Source: Selaginella moellendorffii
Lineage: Eukaryota; Streptophyta; Lycopodiopsida; Selaginellales; Selaginellaceae
Assembly (NCBI RefSeq): GCF_000143415.4
Contig: NW_003314319.1
Coordinates: forward strand, 1,197,376-1,261,375
DNA: 64,000 nt
Direction: 5' to 3'
Below the pieces are notes generated by a model. That model was not told where the DNA came from, ran no database searches, and saw nothing but the letters and a program-made list of their open reading frames with translations. Both the position numbers and the translations under genes were made by a program. Position 1 is the stretch's first letter. Every line of letters starts with the position of its first letter. Positions 24,836-34,248 of the stretch are shown here, piece after piece.

Positions 24836-25156
24836 CTAAGCGCTAGTGGACACCTCCTTTTTGGTACTCTCAGCGGTACTATCATCCTTCTCCGGGTCAG
24901 TTGTTTTGCTTTGGATTGTTGTCTCTGACGTTACTAGGGCGTTCTCGATAGTTGTTAATGTTGCCGTTTGTTTAGAAAAATGATCACCTGGAGTATATTA
25001 CGGGGAGTTTGGAAGACTTATATATTCTACATCTTCACCTATCTCCTTCTCCGTCTCCTTTTCTGCCTCACTTACAGATTTTGTGCTTGCCATGAGAACG
25101 CTCTTCACCCTAAAATATGGAGTTCGTTGTGTTATAAAAGGAAACCAACACACACG
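24836..25156 (-). pseudogene. D1 leftward gene, last exon, unknown function
   Basis: A likely splice acceptor (CCCTTGCAG) precedes 25156. The reading goes through a glutamate/lysine-rich stretch (EAEKETEKEIGEDVEY), then SLPNSP and a threonine/serine-rich tail (VTSETTIQSKTTDPEKDD) to a stop at 24836-24838. In D1 a TAA interrupts the SPYYTP motif (near 25000); the D2 copy keeps tyrosine there. A diverged relic at 47380-47690 retains SLPQSPYYTP and the VTSETT and STAESTKK pieces, which argues that this tail is truly coding. No known domain was recognised. Confidence 0.55.
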
Positions 25157-25818
25157 CTGCAAGGGAATGATGGTACATAAAGCACGTAAGCCCACAATAT
25201 GGGTTTATGTGCCATTAATATGGGCCACACGCCATATTATGAGATTTATGCACGTGTGATTGGTAAATGCATATGTCACATCATCTTTGTTTTACCTCAC
25301 ACACTATATCAGGCCTAATGAACCATATCATATGTGCGCACATGCTATATATATGGAGAAGTATTATGCAAGGATAGAAATTCAATGCATGATTGTGGAG
25401 AGCAATGGCATGAAGCCACATGCTAAATAACATTTTAGAGAAAGAATTAAAATAAAAACATGCAAACAGTACTAAGTGGACCAAGACTTAGAAGTGCACA
25501 ATTGAATGAGGTATTTCTAATAAATACTTCACTCACCTCATATAGGAATGGCTACCACTCTCAAATGGCGTATTGCCTCATGCCATCACCTCGCAATTTA
25601 TTATAACAATCCGATGAATTCATATTCGGCTTGTTCACCTTGAACTTTAAGTAAGATTTGCTAGAACAACTAAGAATTTATACTTGTTATTTGTACCATC
25701 TCACCTAGGAATGGCGTAAGGCCACATGCCATCACGCCTCCTCTGATTCAGATTCGGATTGTTCACCTTGAAATAAAATACATTAGAAAGTTAGAAAAGG
25801 AATATTCATGAATCTCAC

Positions 25819-26690
25819 CTTGAACCCGGGTTATGAATGCTCTTGCTGCATCTCTTGCATGGTCTGGCAAGGTGATGGTGGCACTCTGCTTCCGCATCCA
25901 ACCATGCACAACATTATCCACCGATATGCTCATGCTGGGATCCCTTGGATTCAGCACCCATCTCTTTTCTAGGCAATCCTTCGTATATCCGGAACTTGGC
26001 TTGAACCACTCCACAGTTACATTGAAGGAGTTAGTTTCCGCGTCCTCCTCTGCATCAATGATGCAGCGCCCCACCCATATCATTTGTTTTTTATTACTGG
26101 GTCTGACAAACACGACCATTCCTTTGCAGACCTGTACTGGATTGAATGCTGAATCCGGTTTCTTGTTCCTCGGCCCACAATAGTGATCCTCAACATCATT
26201 ATCTGTCACTGCATTTCCAGAGGACATTGTTCCGCTACTATCTGGTGCTCTGGGTTCTGGCCAAAAGGACTCTTCCAATTCTTCATATACAACCGGCCCA
26301 TTTTGGATAGCAGATATAATCTTCTCCCAGTATTTGAGCAAAGGCTTGCACCTCTGAAAATAGGATTCTCCACCAAACACCAACCCCCTCTTCCAGAAGG
26401 CAATATGCTGTCTAATCCCGGCCACTATACTTTCCTGGTCTTTGAGTCCATCCGGGTGCATCGGCCGTGGGGAACCCTGAGGAATCATAGGTTCCCTAGT
26501 TATGGGATCTCTCTTGAAGAGTTCAATGCCGTCCACTGGCAGCCACACTGTGTCCCATTCTCTCATCTTGTACCTCATCACTGGAGCACCGTCACACATG
26601 CTGAAATGAAACTGAAGAGGCTTGGAGTGGCCAATCAGCGTTTCGGATCCGTCCCTGATGTAGCCTCTTATACCATACAAAAATATATAC
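25819..26690 (-). CDS. D1 leftward gene, main exon, unknown function
   Basis: A single open reading begins near an acceptor around 26690. The first solid part is FSMCDGAPVMRYKMREWDTVW, and it ends at a clear donor (CAAG before GTGAGATT, exon end 25819). It contains an aromatic-rich segment (IAFWKRGLVFGGESYFQRCKPLL), a CGPRNKK patch, and a C-terminal globular stretch from GMVVFVRPSNKKQMIWVGRC to VEWFKPSSGYTKD and TITLPDHARDAARAFI. The C-terminal part feels like a small barrel-type binding domain but I cannot assign it. D2 has an almost identical copy at 63185-63963. The upstream reading to 26845 has no support. Function unknown; a transposition role is only inferred from location. Confidence 0.6.
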
Positions 26691-26862
26691 AATTGCAGCA
26701 AGGCAAAAGGAATATGGCAATAGGCTAGTAGGGGCCAAAGATGGCATGAGGCCTCATGCCATCTTGATATACACACAGTTGCAGGCAAGTAAAAACATAC
26801 ATGACAATACGCTAGCCATGAAATTGCAAGGGCCCAAGATGGCATGTGGCCTCATGCCATTT

Positions 26863-29480
26863 CTAAATGTGGTCCTAAGCCATTCCATGGTGAACATACT
26901 AGGAAGCACAAGTGCCGAATATCAAGAGGAAGCGGTAGCCACACCAAAGACAGTGTCGCTCGCAACACCGCAACTACTCGTAGCGCCGCTCGCAACACCG
27001 CAACTGCTCGTAGCGCCGCTCGCACAAACTGCCACTCGCATAAACTGCCGCTCGCAATGGCGCTCGCAATGCTACAACCGCTCGTAGACGCATAAACCAC
27101 AGCCCACAACGCCGCTTACACAAGCAGCGCTCACTGCGCTCAGCGGAACCAAGAACACGGCGCACAAAAATGATAGACCTAGGAATGATTTTGAGAATTC
27201 AAAAATAACACACGCTTGAACGTCACATCAAATCCTCTGACAAACCAGATCTTATGATTCCTCTGACAAATTTCAAACTGAGTAGCTTCTAGACTTTGCT
27301 GTCGAAGGTTGAACTTTGTTACATCATGTCCTTGCCTCGATCCAGCTGTGCCATGTCAGTGATTCAAACTTTGCCATGCCATGTCAGCGATCCGCGCCAA
27401 GATTATTCGCCGTGTAAAGGAATAATTATGCTGTGTGTGTACGTCCATTTATGGCAATATAAGGCCACACGCCATTCAAAGAATAATGCTAGTCGAGCAT
27501 TTTTTGGTGCATTTTTGGGTTCAAAATTGCATGAGCCCACACGCTATAAAGTTTACCTGTACCAAAAATAGAAACAGCTTTATTTACTTGGGAATTTAAG
27601 TGGTTGAGGCATTTTTAAACTTACAAACATATGCCCTACTTACATTCCTTTGGTTGCTTAAAATTCAAAAATATTATAAACCTTTCTTTTTGCATTTTCA
27701 ATGTTTTCAATTATGGTTTTTGATTTTCGCAGGACCAGCCTAGTAATCTATTTGCATCCCGTCATGTTTATAGCTAGCTTTCGTTTGTCCCCTTCGCTAG
27801 CCTGAGATACATCTGCTCGGCATCTGCCTCTTACAGCATTTGCCCAGAAAGGGCATCTTTCTTCACGCAGCATTTGCCACATGTTTAGGGTTTAGGGTTT
27901 AGGGTTTAGCAATTCAGTAGCTTGATAAACATGCAAATACAGAACTTGATGCAAAATCCTTTGATATGTCACAATGCCCCTAGGACCATAAACACATTTC
28001 AATAGAGAGGGTCCTTTCATTTCATAACTCCTTACGTAGATCTTGGTGAAACCAGAGTTAGTGAAGTTAGTTTCTTGTGATCCCGCATCTGATTGTGATG
28101 TCCCTTTGCAGTGTCAATGGAAAGGTCAATGCACACCAAACTGTAAAATCTTGGAGCAAAATAACGGTCGAATCTATGGCAAATTCCCCTGAAACATTGT
28201 AAGGCTCGTGTGGTCTCATGTGGTGTCCGATCGAGATGCTTTTTTGCAGGGTCATCAAGAAAGACATTGTATACCATTCTGTAAAATCTAGTTGCGATCT
28301 AACGGTTGGATCTCCAGAAAACTCAAAAAAATCTCGCGCGTGTTAGAATATTCTAGGAATATACTCCTATGTGCCCCTAAAAATGGCATGTGGCCCCACG
28401 CCATTCAAGAGATAATGCCAGATGACGCCGAGAATTTTTTGGTGCATTTTTTGGGTTCAAAATTGCATGAGCCCACACGCTATAAAGTTTATCTTTGCCA
28501 AATAGAGAAAAGTTTATCTGTGTCATGTGAGGTAGTTACAGTTCTTTGTGCTCGGCATCTACCTCTTGCAGCATTTGCACTGAAAGGGAATTTTTCTCCA
28601 TTCAGCATTTGGCCCTGAAAATGGCATGCGCCCACACGCCATTCAAGGAATAATGCCACAGGACGCCTGGATTTTTGGGTTTAAAATGTTTAGGGTTTTT
28701 TGGGTTTTTTCAAAATATTTTGGGTCCAACGTTTTTTGGGTTTCTTTGGTTCAAAATTGCATGAGCCCACACGCTATAATATTGATTTGAGAGAAAAATA
28801 GAAACAGATAGAATTTCTTTATTTAGCTGAACATCTGCCATTTTTGGAAATACAAGATGCTTTGGAATATCCAATCATGCATGGTATAAATATAGCGAGG
28901 GTATTAAATGATATCCCAATCATGATCTTTCTTTTGGATTTCGCGTGCATGCAGTCCGAGGAATGATGACGTTGCGGATTTCTTTTGGATTTTGCGTGCT
29001 TGCATGCGCGCGGCAATCCAGAAATTAATGGTGGCGCCCAAGTCCGAGGAATGATGACGTGGTGGGATTACCAACCGTTGTGACATTTCGCGCGTGTGAG
29101 GTTAGGTTTTGCATTTTGCTTCGTACTCGCGCTCGCATCGCGCTCCCACTCGCGATCACGCTCACATTCGCGCTCATCTACCTTCTCTACAGGTTTCTTG
29201 TGTGCATCGGCGTCCACTCGCGCTTGCATCACACTCGCGCTCGCATCGCGCTCGTGTGCATCGGCGTCCACTTCAAGACACACCCAGTTTGTAACTTCGC
29301 CGCCAACTCCGCCGCCCACTCCGCCACCCACACGTAGCCCACTTGGCGTCCCGGGAGATTTCAGCGCCACTCTCCAACTGTAAGTGGCAGAGTAGCTTTG
29401 CTGCTACGATCCGCTGCACACACAGTGCACATTCGCCAGCGAGTCCGGCCTCGATTGTCACGGCCTCCATTCGGCTTCAA
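26863..29480. promoter_or_regulatory. Divergent intergenic region of D1
   Basis: The region between the two oppositely oriented genes holds no convincing gene. It carries two clusters of CGCTCG-rich simple repeat, one on each side (about 26955-27085 and 29125-29270), a TTTAGGG array at 27884-27909, and three copies of a roughly 110-bp module with palindrome variants (27451, 28383, 28621). A bidirectional promoter is inferred from layout only. Confidence 0.4.
27884..27909 (+). repeat. Interstitial telomere-type repeat (TTTAGGG)3.7
   Basis: Three full TTTAGGG units and a partial TTTAG lie in tandem. TTTAGGG is the common land-plant telomere unit, and short telo-box runs are known in plant promoters. 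Confidence 0.85.
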
Positions 29481-29691
29481 ATGGTAAGTCTTTTAGGCCA
29501 AGTAGAAAATGGCATGAGGCCACATGCCATTCAGTAGCAACATTGGCATGCACTGATTGAGCTCTCGAGTGCAGTCCGGTTACAGATGGCATGTAGCCTC
29601 ACGCCATCTTAGGATGCAGCCTCAAGACATCTGATGCAGTGGTGAATGGCGTGTGGCCTCACGTTATTTCCAGCTGCTAGCTTTTCATCTG

Positions 29692-31008
29692 TCAGCTCTA
29701 ATTGTTGTGCATTTCTGAACAGGCGAGGAATTGCGTTCTTAACACTCAGCATCCATAACATTCTACTCGCGACAAAAGTTGTTTTTGACAAATGGGTAGA
29801 TGTGCTGAGGAGGTACCATGACGGGGAGTTGCTAAACTCAATGGGTGTGGAGGACGGCCGGAAGCCCAATGATTTGAAGCTCAACGCCTTGCGTTTCTCG
29901 CGGTCTCTAGACGACGACAACCTTCTGACAGTGGCTAATGCTCTTCTACGTGGTGAGGTAGTCTTCAACAAGACCAAAATGACTCCCGGCCATATTGTGA
30001 CATACGAGGACTTGTGCACGACTCTGAGAGCTCGTGCGCTATTGAAGGATTGGATCTTCGAGCAAGTGGCCGTGGAGAGGGTGAGCATCGACACCACGCA
30101 AGAGATGATGGAAGAGCTGGAGTTGTCAAATGAAGACATCGACGACTACGTGAAGGGGGCCCCCAAGTTCATCGATCTGCTGCGGGATGCCACGAAAAGT
30201 AAAGCTGAGAAGTTGGATCAGTATCCAAATTTCATTAAGAGGGATGTCGACCGTCGGCTTCAGAAACAGCTCGACCCCGCAGCAGAGGCCTATCGAGAAC
30301 CTTACCGGGTATACGTGAATTTGGATGAGGATCAAAGGTGGAGGAGCATCGTTTCCCGCGGAGATGAGCAGGTCAAGAACATCTTTTGTGTGATGGACTT
30401 CACAAACGAGGAGATCACTCATGCAGACAAAGTCAGCTCCATCATTGACTTAATGGTGGGACTTGCGGAGGTGGAATCTTCAGTCCACTATATGATCTAC
30501 GACTCCGAATCCTATCACAAGTTCTAGAAGGCCTTGAACAAGGTGAAGGCTCGGTTGAAAGGCAAGGAGATGCGGGAGATCCATGGGATAATGGCTAAGA
30601 AGAAGATACTGACGAATGTCCGCATCTTGACACTCGCCCTTGTTATTGGTCCTGCAGCAGAGTGGGACTGGAGTGACTTCCCAGCTTCGTTCAACAAGGC
30701 CGATCGAATTGATCTGAGGGAGGTCAATTTACCCGTGCCTGAGGAACTGAAGACGGCTATGGAGCTTTCGAATCCAAAGAAAGCTCCAGGTGCAGCATGG
30801 GAAATGCTCAGCTGGGTCTTCAACGCAATAGCGGGTGACTCCAAGGGCAAATGCGTTGTCGAGTACAACTGCAGCGGACTATTCTTTCAAGCCGCACTAC
30901 TCAAGGGTGTCCCGTGTGTTGCGGTGACAAACTCCATTGAAGAGGTGACTTCAATGGAGCATATAATTACAGTTGCCAAAGAAAAACAGTATCTTCTCTG
31001 CGAACCTG
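29692..31008 (+). pseudogene. D1 rightward gene, first large coding part
   Basis: An acceptor-like TTTCTGAACAG lies just ahead of the conserved reading, and the open frame itself can be extended back to 29646. The protein segment has VVFDKWVDVLRRYHDGEL, RFSRSLDDDNLLTVANALLRG, a charged middle (DVDRRLQKQLDPAAEAYREPY) and HADKVSSIIDLMVGLAEV. A TAG at 30525-30527 breaks the frame in D1, which then continues KALNKVKARLKGKEMREIHG. The end, from LTLALVIGPAAEWDW to GKCVVEYNCSGLFFQAALLKGVPCVAV, is faintly like the SAM-binding end of N4/N6 DNA methylases, a weak visual similarity only. A donor GTGAGTACG follows at 31009. Function otherwise unknown. Confidence 0.5.
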
Positions 31009-31058
31009 GTGAGTACGCACTTTAAGTTTAAATGTTATCTCACAAGCTCTATATGCAG

Positions 31059-31133
31059 GAGCATGGCCACCCCCAGATGCTGAAACGGCGTTAACAGCTA
31101 CTGATGTTAGGCCGAGCTCACAACCTGCACAAG
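31059..31133 (+). CDS. D1 rightward gene, small exon
   Basis: It lies between the acceptor TATATGCAG and the donor AAG/GTAAGG. It reads GAWPPPDAETALTATDVRPS and on to QPAQ in the phase left by the previous exon. Upstream intron 31009-31058 is 50 bp and downstream intron 31134-31171 only 38 bp. Confidence 0.5.
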
Positions 31134-31171
31134 GTAAGGTCACGTGAGGCCTCACGCCATTTTGATTATAG
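31134..31171 (+). other. 38-bp predicted intron with palindrome half
   Basis: GTAAGG at the start and GATTATAG at the end enclose CACGTGAGGCCTCACGCCAT. The intron is phase 1 and shorter than usual plant introns (about 70 bp minimum). It consists mostly of the dispersed palindrome. Confidence 0.5.
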
Positions 31172-31261
31172 ATCGTTGTGAATATTCAAACATGAGGACT
31201 GAAAAGTGCACTGGTGGCGCGTCAAAGAAGGACAAACAGACAAGCAATAGGAAAAAAGGAG
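31172..31261 (+). CDS. D1 rightward gene, lysine-rich exon
   Basis: It reads on from the preceding exon as DRCEYSNMRTEKCTGGASKK followed by DKQTSNRKKG. The basic run could serve as nuclear localisation sequence. Phase 1 on both sides. Confidence 0.45.
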
Positions 31262-31313
31262 GTACAAATTATATTTGCAATGGCGTGTGGTCTCATGCCA
31301 TTCCTTGCAAGAG
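31262..31313 (+). other. 52-bp predicted intron with palindrome
   Basis: It starts GTACAAATT and ends TTGCAAGAG, and encloses the palindrome copy at 31280-31301. The acceptor position was chosen because it keeps the downstream exon in the frame that continues into DQGLSESSQS. Confidence 0.45.
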
Positions 31314-31454
31314 ACACTTCTTCAAAGGCAAAACAGGCAAGCACCAGCCAAGCTCAAACTGACAGTGGTCATAAAAAGTAAAAGCACGTTGGACAGTCGT
31401 CGGGATCAGAGGCGTTTGATTCGAAAAGGAAGAAGGGCAACGAAAAGATGATAG
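31314..31454 (+). pseudogene. D1 rightward gene, serine/lysine-rich exon with a stop
   Basis: It reads TSSKAKQASTSQAQTDSGHK, then a TAA near 31379, then KHVGQSSGSEAFDSKRKKG in the same frame and phase as its neighbours. The low-complexity serine/lysine make-up looks like a linker. The stop makes this copy defective. Confidence 0.4.
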
Positions 31455-31501
31455 GTAATGCCTCGCGGTTATGGCGTGTGTGCTCATGCCATTCATTGCA
31501 G
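31455..31501 (+). other. 47-bp predicted intron with palindrome
   Basis: GTAATG at 31455 and CATTGCAG ending at 31501 enclose the perfect-length palindrome copy 31471-31492. Phase 1, like the two introns before it. Confidence 0.55.
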
Positions 31502-32070
31502 ATCAAGGGCTAAGTGAAAGCAGCCAGTCACCACCTCCTGACTCAGATTCCTATGGCGGACTCCCCTTCCCCAATCTCAATGGAGAGGTACAATGGATGA
31601 GGGATGCTTTTCAAGTCAGGGCCACGTTTTTCTCATCTTGTCGTCTTCGAAGGGTGCAAAAACGTGCAGAAACCATGTTAAGACAGTCGGGTGAGGATAC
31701 GGTCCTAGGTCAAGCACTAAAACAGGCTATGGATGTCTTGTATTTTGAGATGGAGACTCGGCTAAATGATTTTCCCAAGATGGTCCTGGAAGAACAAGCC
31801 ATCCAGCCTGAGCAGCCTATGGAAGAAATGCAGGAGGGGGATGAGGAGCCAGAGAAAGATAATGAGCAAGAAGAGCAGAAGGACGAAGAGGAGGACAAAG
31901 AAAAGGAGGACGAAGAAGAGGAGGACGAAGAAGAGGAGGACGAAGAGGACTTGGATGGTCCTCACAATGGTGACGATCACAATAACGACGATGACGATGA
32001 TGACGACGATGGCCAGCCTGAGGTGGCCAAAGAGCAGCGGAGGAAGGTCATACAAGACAAACCATCAGGT
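31502..32070 (+). CDS. D1 rightward gene, acidic exon
   Basis: It reads DQGLSESSQSPPPDSDSYGG, then a helical segment around RRVQKRAETMLRQSGEDTVL, then a long acidic tract of glutamate, aspartate and lysine (31830-32010) ending DKPSG before a donor GTAAAT near 32070. Highly acidic tracts occur in histone-binding and nuclear proteins, but no specific role can be assigned. The reading continues into small exons at about 32126-32141 and 32189-32297. Confidence 0.5.
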
Positions 32071-32343
32071 AAATAATAGTACATCCATTCCTAACCTTTT
32101 ACCATTTCTAACATTGTCCATGTAGGTCGCAGAAGAAATGGTAAGTAGAGATTATTCAGTTGAATTAAGATACAAACTCTAGCCTTTAGTGTTGAGGAAG
32201 GATAGTGCCAAGCAAGGGTCGAAACGTATGTCCAATCCTTCAGAGTCAGCAGTGCGCCCAAGTGATATCGGTCCTAGTTCCTCAATAGCAGTTGATGGTA
32301 AATACAGTATAATCGATTCAATGTGCTAATGAGTTTGTTTTTA

Positions 32344-32921
32344 GTAGCACGGGAGGATACCATCTCAATCGAAGGGAGATATTTGGACATGCATATGGAT
32401 CCGCCAGTGGACTCTACTTGCCTGCAAGAGTCATCAGAGCTGGTGGAGGCTACTATCCATATTAACGCCAAGCAAGCTGACCACACTCCACTTGATGCTA
32501 CCCATACCACTGAGTCAATCTTGTCCACGTATCCAATTGATGGTGACCAGGCGCCATTGGACCCGCATGAGGCCGCCCCAGCCGCCGAGCCGGTCGTATC
32601 CTCATTTCCAACGTGTGCCCAATCGTCTGACTACGCGCCATTGGAACCTCCCTACACCGCCCCTGCTGCTTGTTCGGTCATGTCCACTTTGCCAACGGAG
32701 GCACCAGTTGAAATGGCGTGTGATCACACGCCATCAGAACCACCCCATGCCACTATGGAGCCAGTTGTACCAGAGTCTACAGCTGAAATGGCATGTGCCC
32801 ACACGCCATCGGATGCAATTGACCCCACATTGCAGAGGAGAGTATTTCCGCCCTTCACGTTTCCTCAACCAAAACCCTCTGAACGACCATCGGGAGCACC
32901 ATTCGCTAATATTGTAGATGG
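32344..32921 (+). CDS. D1 rightward gene, proline/threonine repeat exon
   Basis: It follows the acceptor TTTGTTTTTAG, reads AREDTISIEGRYLDMHMD, then about five imperfect repeats of 24-30 residues, each with a (D/A)(H/Y)xP(L/S)(D/E) core: DHTPLDA, DQAPLDP, DYAPLEP, DHTPSEP, AHTPSDA. The last two repeats contain the 22-bp palindrome in frame (32713 and 32788), giving MACDHTPS and MACAHTPS. The exon ends FANIVDG before GTAAAATTG. Probably a flexible linker ahead of the HAD domain. Confidence 0.5.
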
Positions 32922-32968
32922 TAAAATTGACTTGTACCATTTTTTATGCTGACGCATTTCATTTCAGA

Positions 32969-33830
32969 GTCACGGCGAAAGTACTGTATCGTTTTTGATC
33001 TGAACGGTGTCCTTTTCTCCCATGAGCGTGGCTCGTCCTCGAATGTCACTGCACCCTCCAAAGCCTGCGGTCGCAAGTTGGTCAAAAGAGACAGATTCAC
33101 ATTAATCACAGGGGAGAAACTGCGGGATCTAATAATGACCATGCGACACTTAAAACAGAGGGCCGGGTTCAATTTGCAATTGGGAGTTTGGACATCCATG
33201 ATGCGCCACAATGCATTAACGTTGCTACAGATGATGCACGATCAGACGCGAGTAATATTACCATTTGACTTTCTCCTAACGCAGGAGGATTGCTTGACTA
33301 TGGTCCATGTGAGGGGTAGCAAGCCCATCTTCGTCAAGGCAGAGGCTATAGTGATGAACCGGACTGCTAGGTCAAGTGAAATCCTCATCATCGATGACTC
33401 GCCGATTAAAACTGCAGCAAACACGCACACATATGCAGTGCACCCCATCTCTTGCAGTATGGAAACTAGGGAGAAGAAACCGTATGTTCTGGGGGACCTT
33501 GCAAAACGGCTTGGAGCGATGGTGATAGAGAACCGGCCAGTCCAGGAGGTGGCTGCAGAAATCAACCAAATGGCAGATGGAACAGTATATCAGAAGCCAT
33601 TTGATCGGACAGACACCAGTCATCATTTATGGCATGTATATTGTCTAGCCAAGCACTATCCGCATCTCCATAATCTGCTCAACCGGATGGGTTCTTCGAC
33701 CACTGAACATGAGCGTGGACGTATTAGAGAAGAGATGGCATTACTATTGGGTTTAAATCCTGATAGTGTGGAGAGTGATGAAATTCCAAGATTATTGTAT
33801 AGGCGTTGGAGGCAAAAAATAACAGTCTGA
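32969..33830 (+). CDS. D1 rightward gene, FCP1/NIF-like HAD domain
   Basis: After the acceptor TTTCATTTCAG the reading gives KYCIVFDLNGVLFSHE, a HAD motif I in which the usual DxD is DxN. LGVWTSMMRHNAL follows as motif II (the WTS type of FCP1/NLI-interacting-factor domains), then a motif-III lysine candidate near PIFVKAEAIV and ILIIDDSPIK as motif IV. The C-terminal 100 residues (RTDTSHHLWHVYCLAKHYPH and beyond) are unassigned. The stop is at 33828-33830. FCP1-type enzymes remove phosphate from the RNA polymerase II tail and other proteins. Loss of the second aspartate suggests weak or no catalysis. Possibly a captured host domain. Confidence 0.7.
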
Positions 33831-34248
33831 GATGGCATGTATTTATTTAAAAATGTAACTTATTATGGCATGGGGTTCCATGCCATTGTATTAATATTAA
33901 AAGACAATTCTTTGAGAGGATTTGCATTATACTAGAAGTGTTACAGCATGTTATTGGAAGTTTACGAAGTTGTTTTATTAATAAGGGGAAAGTAAAGATT
34001 GAATGGGGACTTGGGCTCCACCTAGACTTGGAGCAACTGAGCCAATATTAAAAGGATGGAAAGAAATTGGACGACAATGACAAGGAGAAGAGAGAGGTGA
34101 AGCAGTGGCAGGGGGAGGAGAAGTGATTGAGTAGACATTTCCTTGTTTAAAATAAAATGGCATGTGCCTCAATGCAGTTGAATTTTGTTATATTTATATA
34201 CTATATAAAGGTTTGGAAACCTTATTTTACAAGTGGGATAATGACAAT
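33831..34248. other. D1 right end, non-coding
   Basis: It contains palindrome copies at 33865-33886 and 34157 and AT-rich sequence up to the right terminal repeat. Just inside the repeat, AAGTGGGATAATGACAATT sets up a second short inverted copy of the AAGTGGGA end. No gene seen. Confidence 0.5.

Larger units (their letters stand above)
24402..34178. repeat. Dispersed 22-bp palindrome family in D1
   Basis: The consensus is ATGGCRTG, a six-base centre usually NGGCCN, then CAYGCCAT. Good copies start at 24807, 25565, 25711, 26741, 26839, 28383, 28621, 29509, 29586, 29646, 31280, 31471, 32713, 32788 and 33865, each 22 bp long. Weaker or partial copies are near 24402, 24717, 25409, 27455, 27528, 28465, 28755, 31139 and 34157. 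The half-sites tend to covary to stay palindromic while the flanking sequences differ. They lie in introns, in the intergenic region and in one exon. D2 carries the corresponding copies. Confidence 0.9.

Noticed and set aside
26690-26845. Hydrophobic N-terminal extension of the D1 leftward gene as a membrane anchor
   Set aside because: This part contains palindrome sequence and a likely splice acceptor, so it is probably intron.
29096-29383. Arginine/serine-rich peptide like an SR protein
   Set aside because: The composition comes from the CGCTCG/CACTCG simple repeat, and overlapping frames on both strands are equally open.
31762-32055. Minus-strand valine/leucine-rich apparent membrane protein
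   Set aside because: It is the antisense of the acidic GAGGAC/GAAGAG tract in the D1 rightward gene.
24402-34178. The palindrome repeats as a CRISPR array
   Set aside because: Spacing is irregular (75 bp to over 1 kb), the repeats vary, the DNA is eukaryotic and no cas genes are present.
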